DNA of 64,000 nt from Melolontha melolontha (Eukaryota; Arthropoda; Insecta; Coleoptera; Scarabaeidae), in contig OW285235.1 in assembly GCA_935421215.2 (NCBI GenBank), positions 220,111,049 through 220,175,048 of the forward strand, given 5' to 3'. The notes below the pieces were generated by a model. It had not been told where the DNA came from, did no database searches, and saw only the letters and a list, made by a program, of their open reading frames with translations. Made by a program: the position numbers and the translations under genes. How positions within the stretch are numbered: the stretch's first letter is position 1; the number at the start of each line of letters is the position of its first letter. Below are positions 63,563 through 64,000 of the stretch, one piece after another.

Positions 63563-64000
63563 ATAAAGCGCTGAGATGGTCTAACTAAGAACAATGTGAA
63601 ATATAAATGTTGAATAAAATATAAAAGTCAAAAGTTAATGACTGAATTGAAATAGAAAATTGGGCGCCTTAAATTTAAATAGTTCTAAGTTAGATCAACG
63701 CTATCTATGTACTTTCTTTATAACCTTCTAGTAGTCGTAGAGCAAGAGTAAATAAAGCAAATATGTTTTATCCCAGGATCTTCGTCCGCGTGTGTATTAT
63801 CCCTATGAATGATGTTAATAGTATATCAATTATGTAAAACTCAACAACTAAACACTAACAAATAAAAGAGTTAGTTAAGAAATAAAACTAAAAATTTATT
63901 GAAGTAAAAATAACGAAACTGTAACAGATATCAAATATAACGTGCTATGTGTCAATAAATAGTATTAATAAGTAATGCACATGTGTTTAGAACAATAAAA
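63561..64000. other. Gene-free stretch
   Basis: AT-rich, nothing recognised. Confidence 0.5.

Noticed and set aside
1..64000. CRISPR arrays, bacterial operons or prophage
   Set aside because: No regularly spaced identical repeats with unique spacers, no ribosome-binding-site-led gene strings; introns and eukaryotic transposons throughout.

Overview
This 64 kb window looks like repeat-dominated intergenic DNA from an insect nuclear genome, perhaps a beetle. It is strongly AT-rich and full of (TA)n tracts. It carries spliceosomal introns inside element genes and a mixture of eukaryotic transposons: mariner, hAT, MULE, Ginger, CACTA-like, Crypton, Penelope and Jockey/I-type elements. I found no host protein gene, rRNA or functional tRNA that I could defend. 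Species placement is inference from element families, not from a marker gene.

Layout. 0.8-2.5 kb: Crypton-like tyrosine-recombinase element with a nested palindrome beside it. 3.6-8.2 kb: Penelope-like element (PLE) bounded by inverted terminal repeats, with SINE pieces and a Ginger deletion derivative (6027-7889) inside. 8.2-9.3 kb: second PLE relic interrupted by a 255-bp MITE. 9.4-11.9 kb: CACTA-like transposon with a decayed transposase. 13.5-15.8 kb: hAT relic split by a 593-bp palindrome-ended element. 15.9-16.1 kb: solo LTR with a 4-bp target duplication. 16.7-19.05 kb: mariner pieces and a hammerhead-bearing repeat. 20.3-22.7 kb: DD41D-type mariner relic split by an intact IS630/Tc1-type transposon (20360-21820). 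22.9-23.9 kb: deleted mariner. 25.7-27.7 kb: MULE A with 8-bp target duplication. 28.4-29.2 kb: second Crypton. 30.3-33.4 kb: I/Jockey-type retrotransposon and a mariner relic. 33.5-36.0 kb: MULE B with long terminal repeats and 8-bp target duplication. 36.1-40.7 kb: hammerhead palindromes, a Crypton fragment and a DD41D relic. 40.75-43.67 kb: mariner with about 741-bp terminal inverted repeats and an uninterrupted DD41D transposase. 43.7-47.5 kb: PLE palindrome, third Crypton, second copy of the palindrome-ended element. 48-54 kb: hammerhead repeat, Jockey RT, mariner and PLE fragments. 54-57.3 kb: no genes, but a retrotransposon primer-binding-site signal. 57.3-59 kb: cluster of alternating PLE terminal palindromes. 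59-60.8 kb: second hAT. 61.2-62.5 kb: near full-length mariner. 63.2-63.5 kb: another PLE palindrome.

How the parts work together. These are independent selfish elements layered by insertion, so the main logic is chronological: which element interrupts which. Two elements have undamaged transposase genes with both termini (20360-21820 and 40753-43674) and are the best candidates for recent or current activity. The most unusual material is non-coding. One part is a set of hammerhead-ribozyme-like motifs at Penelope-type termini and in a separate dispersed repeat. The other is a recurring nested palindrome beside the Crypton-type recombinases and in a short element that lacks the gene.
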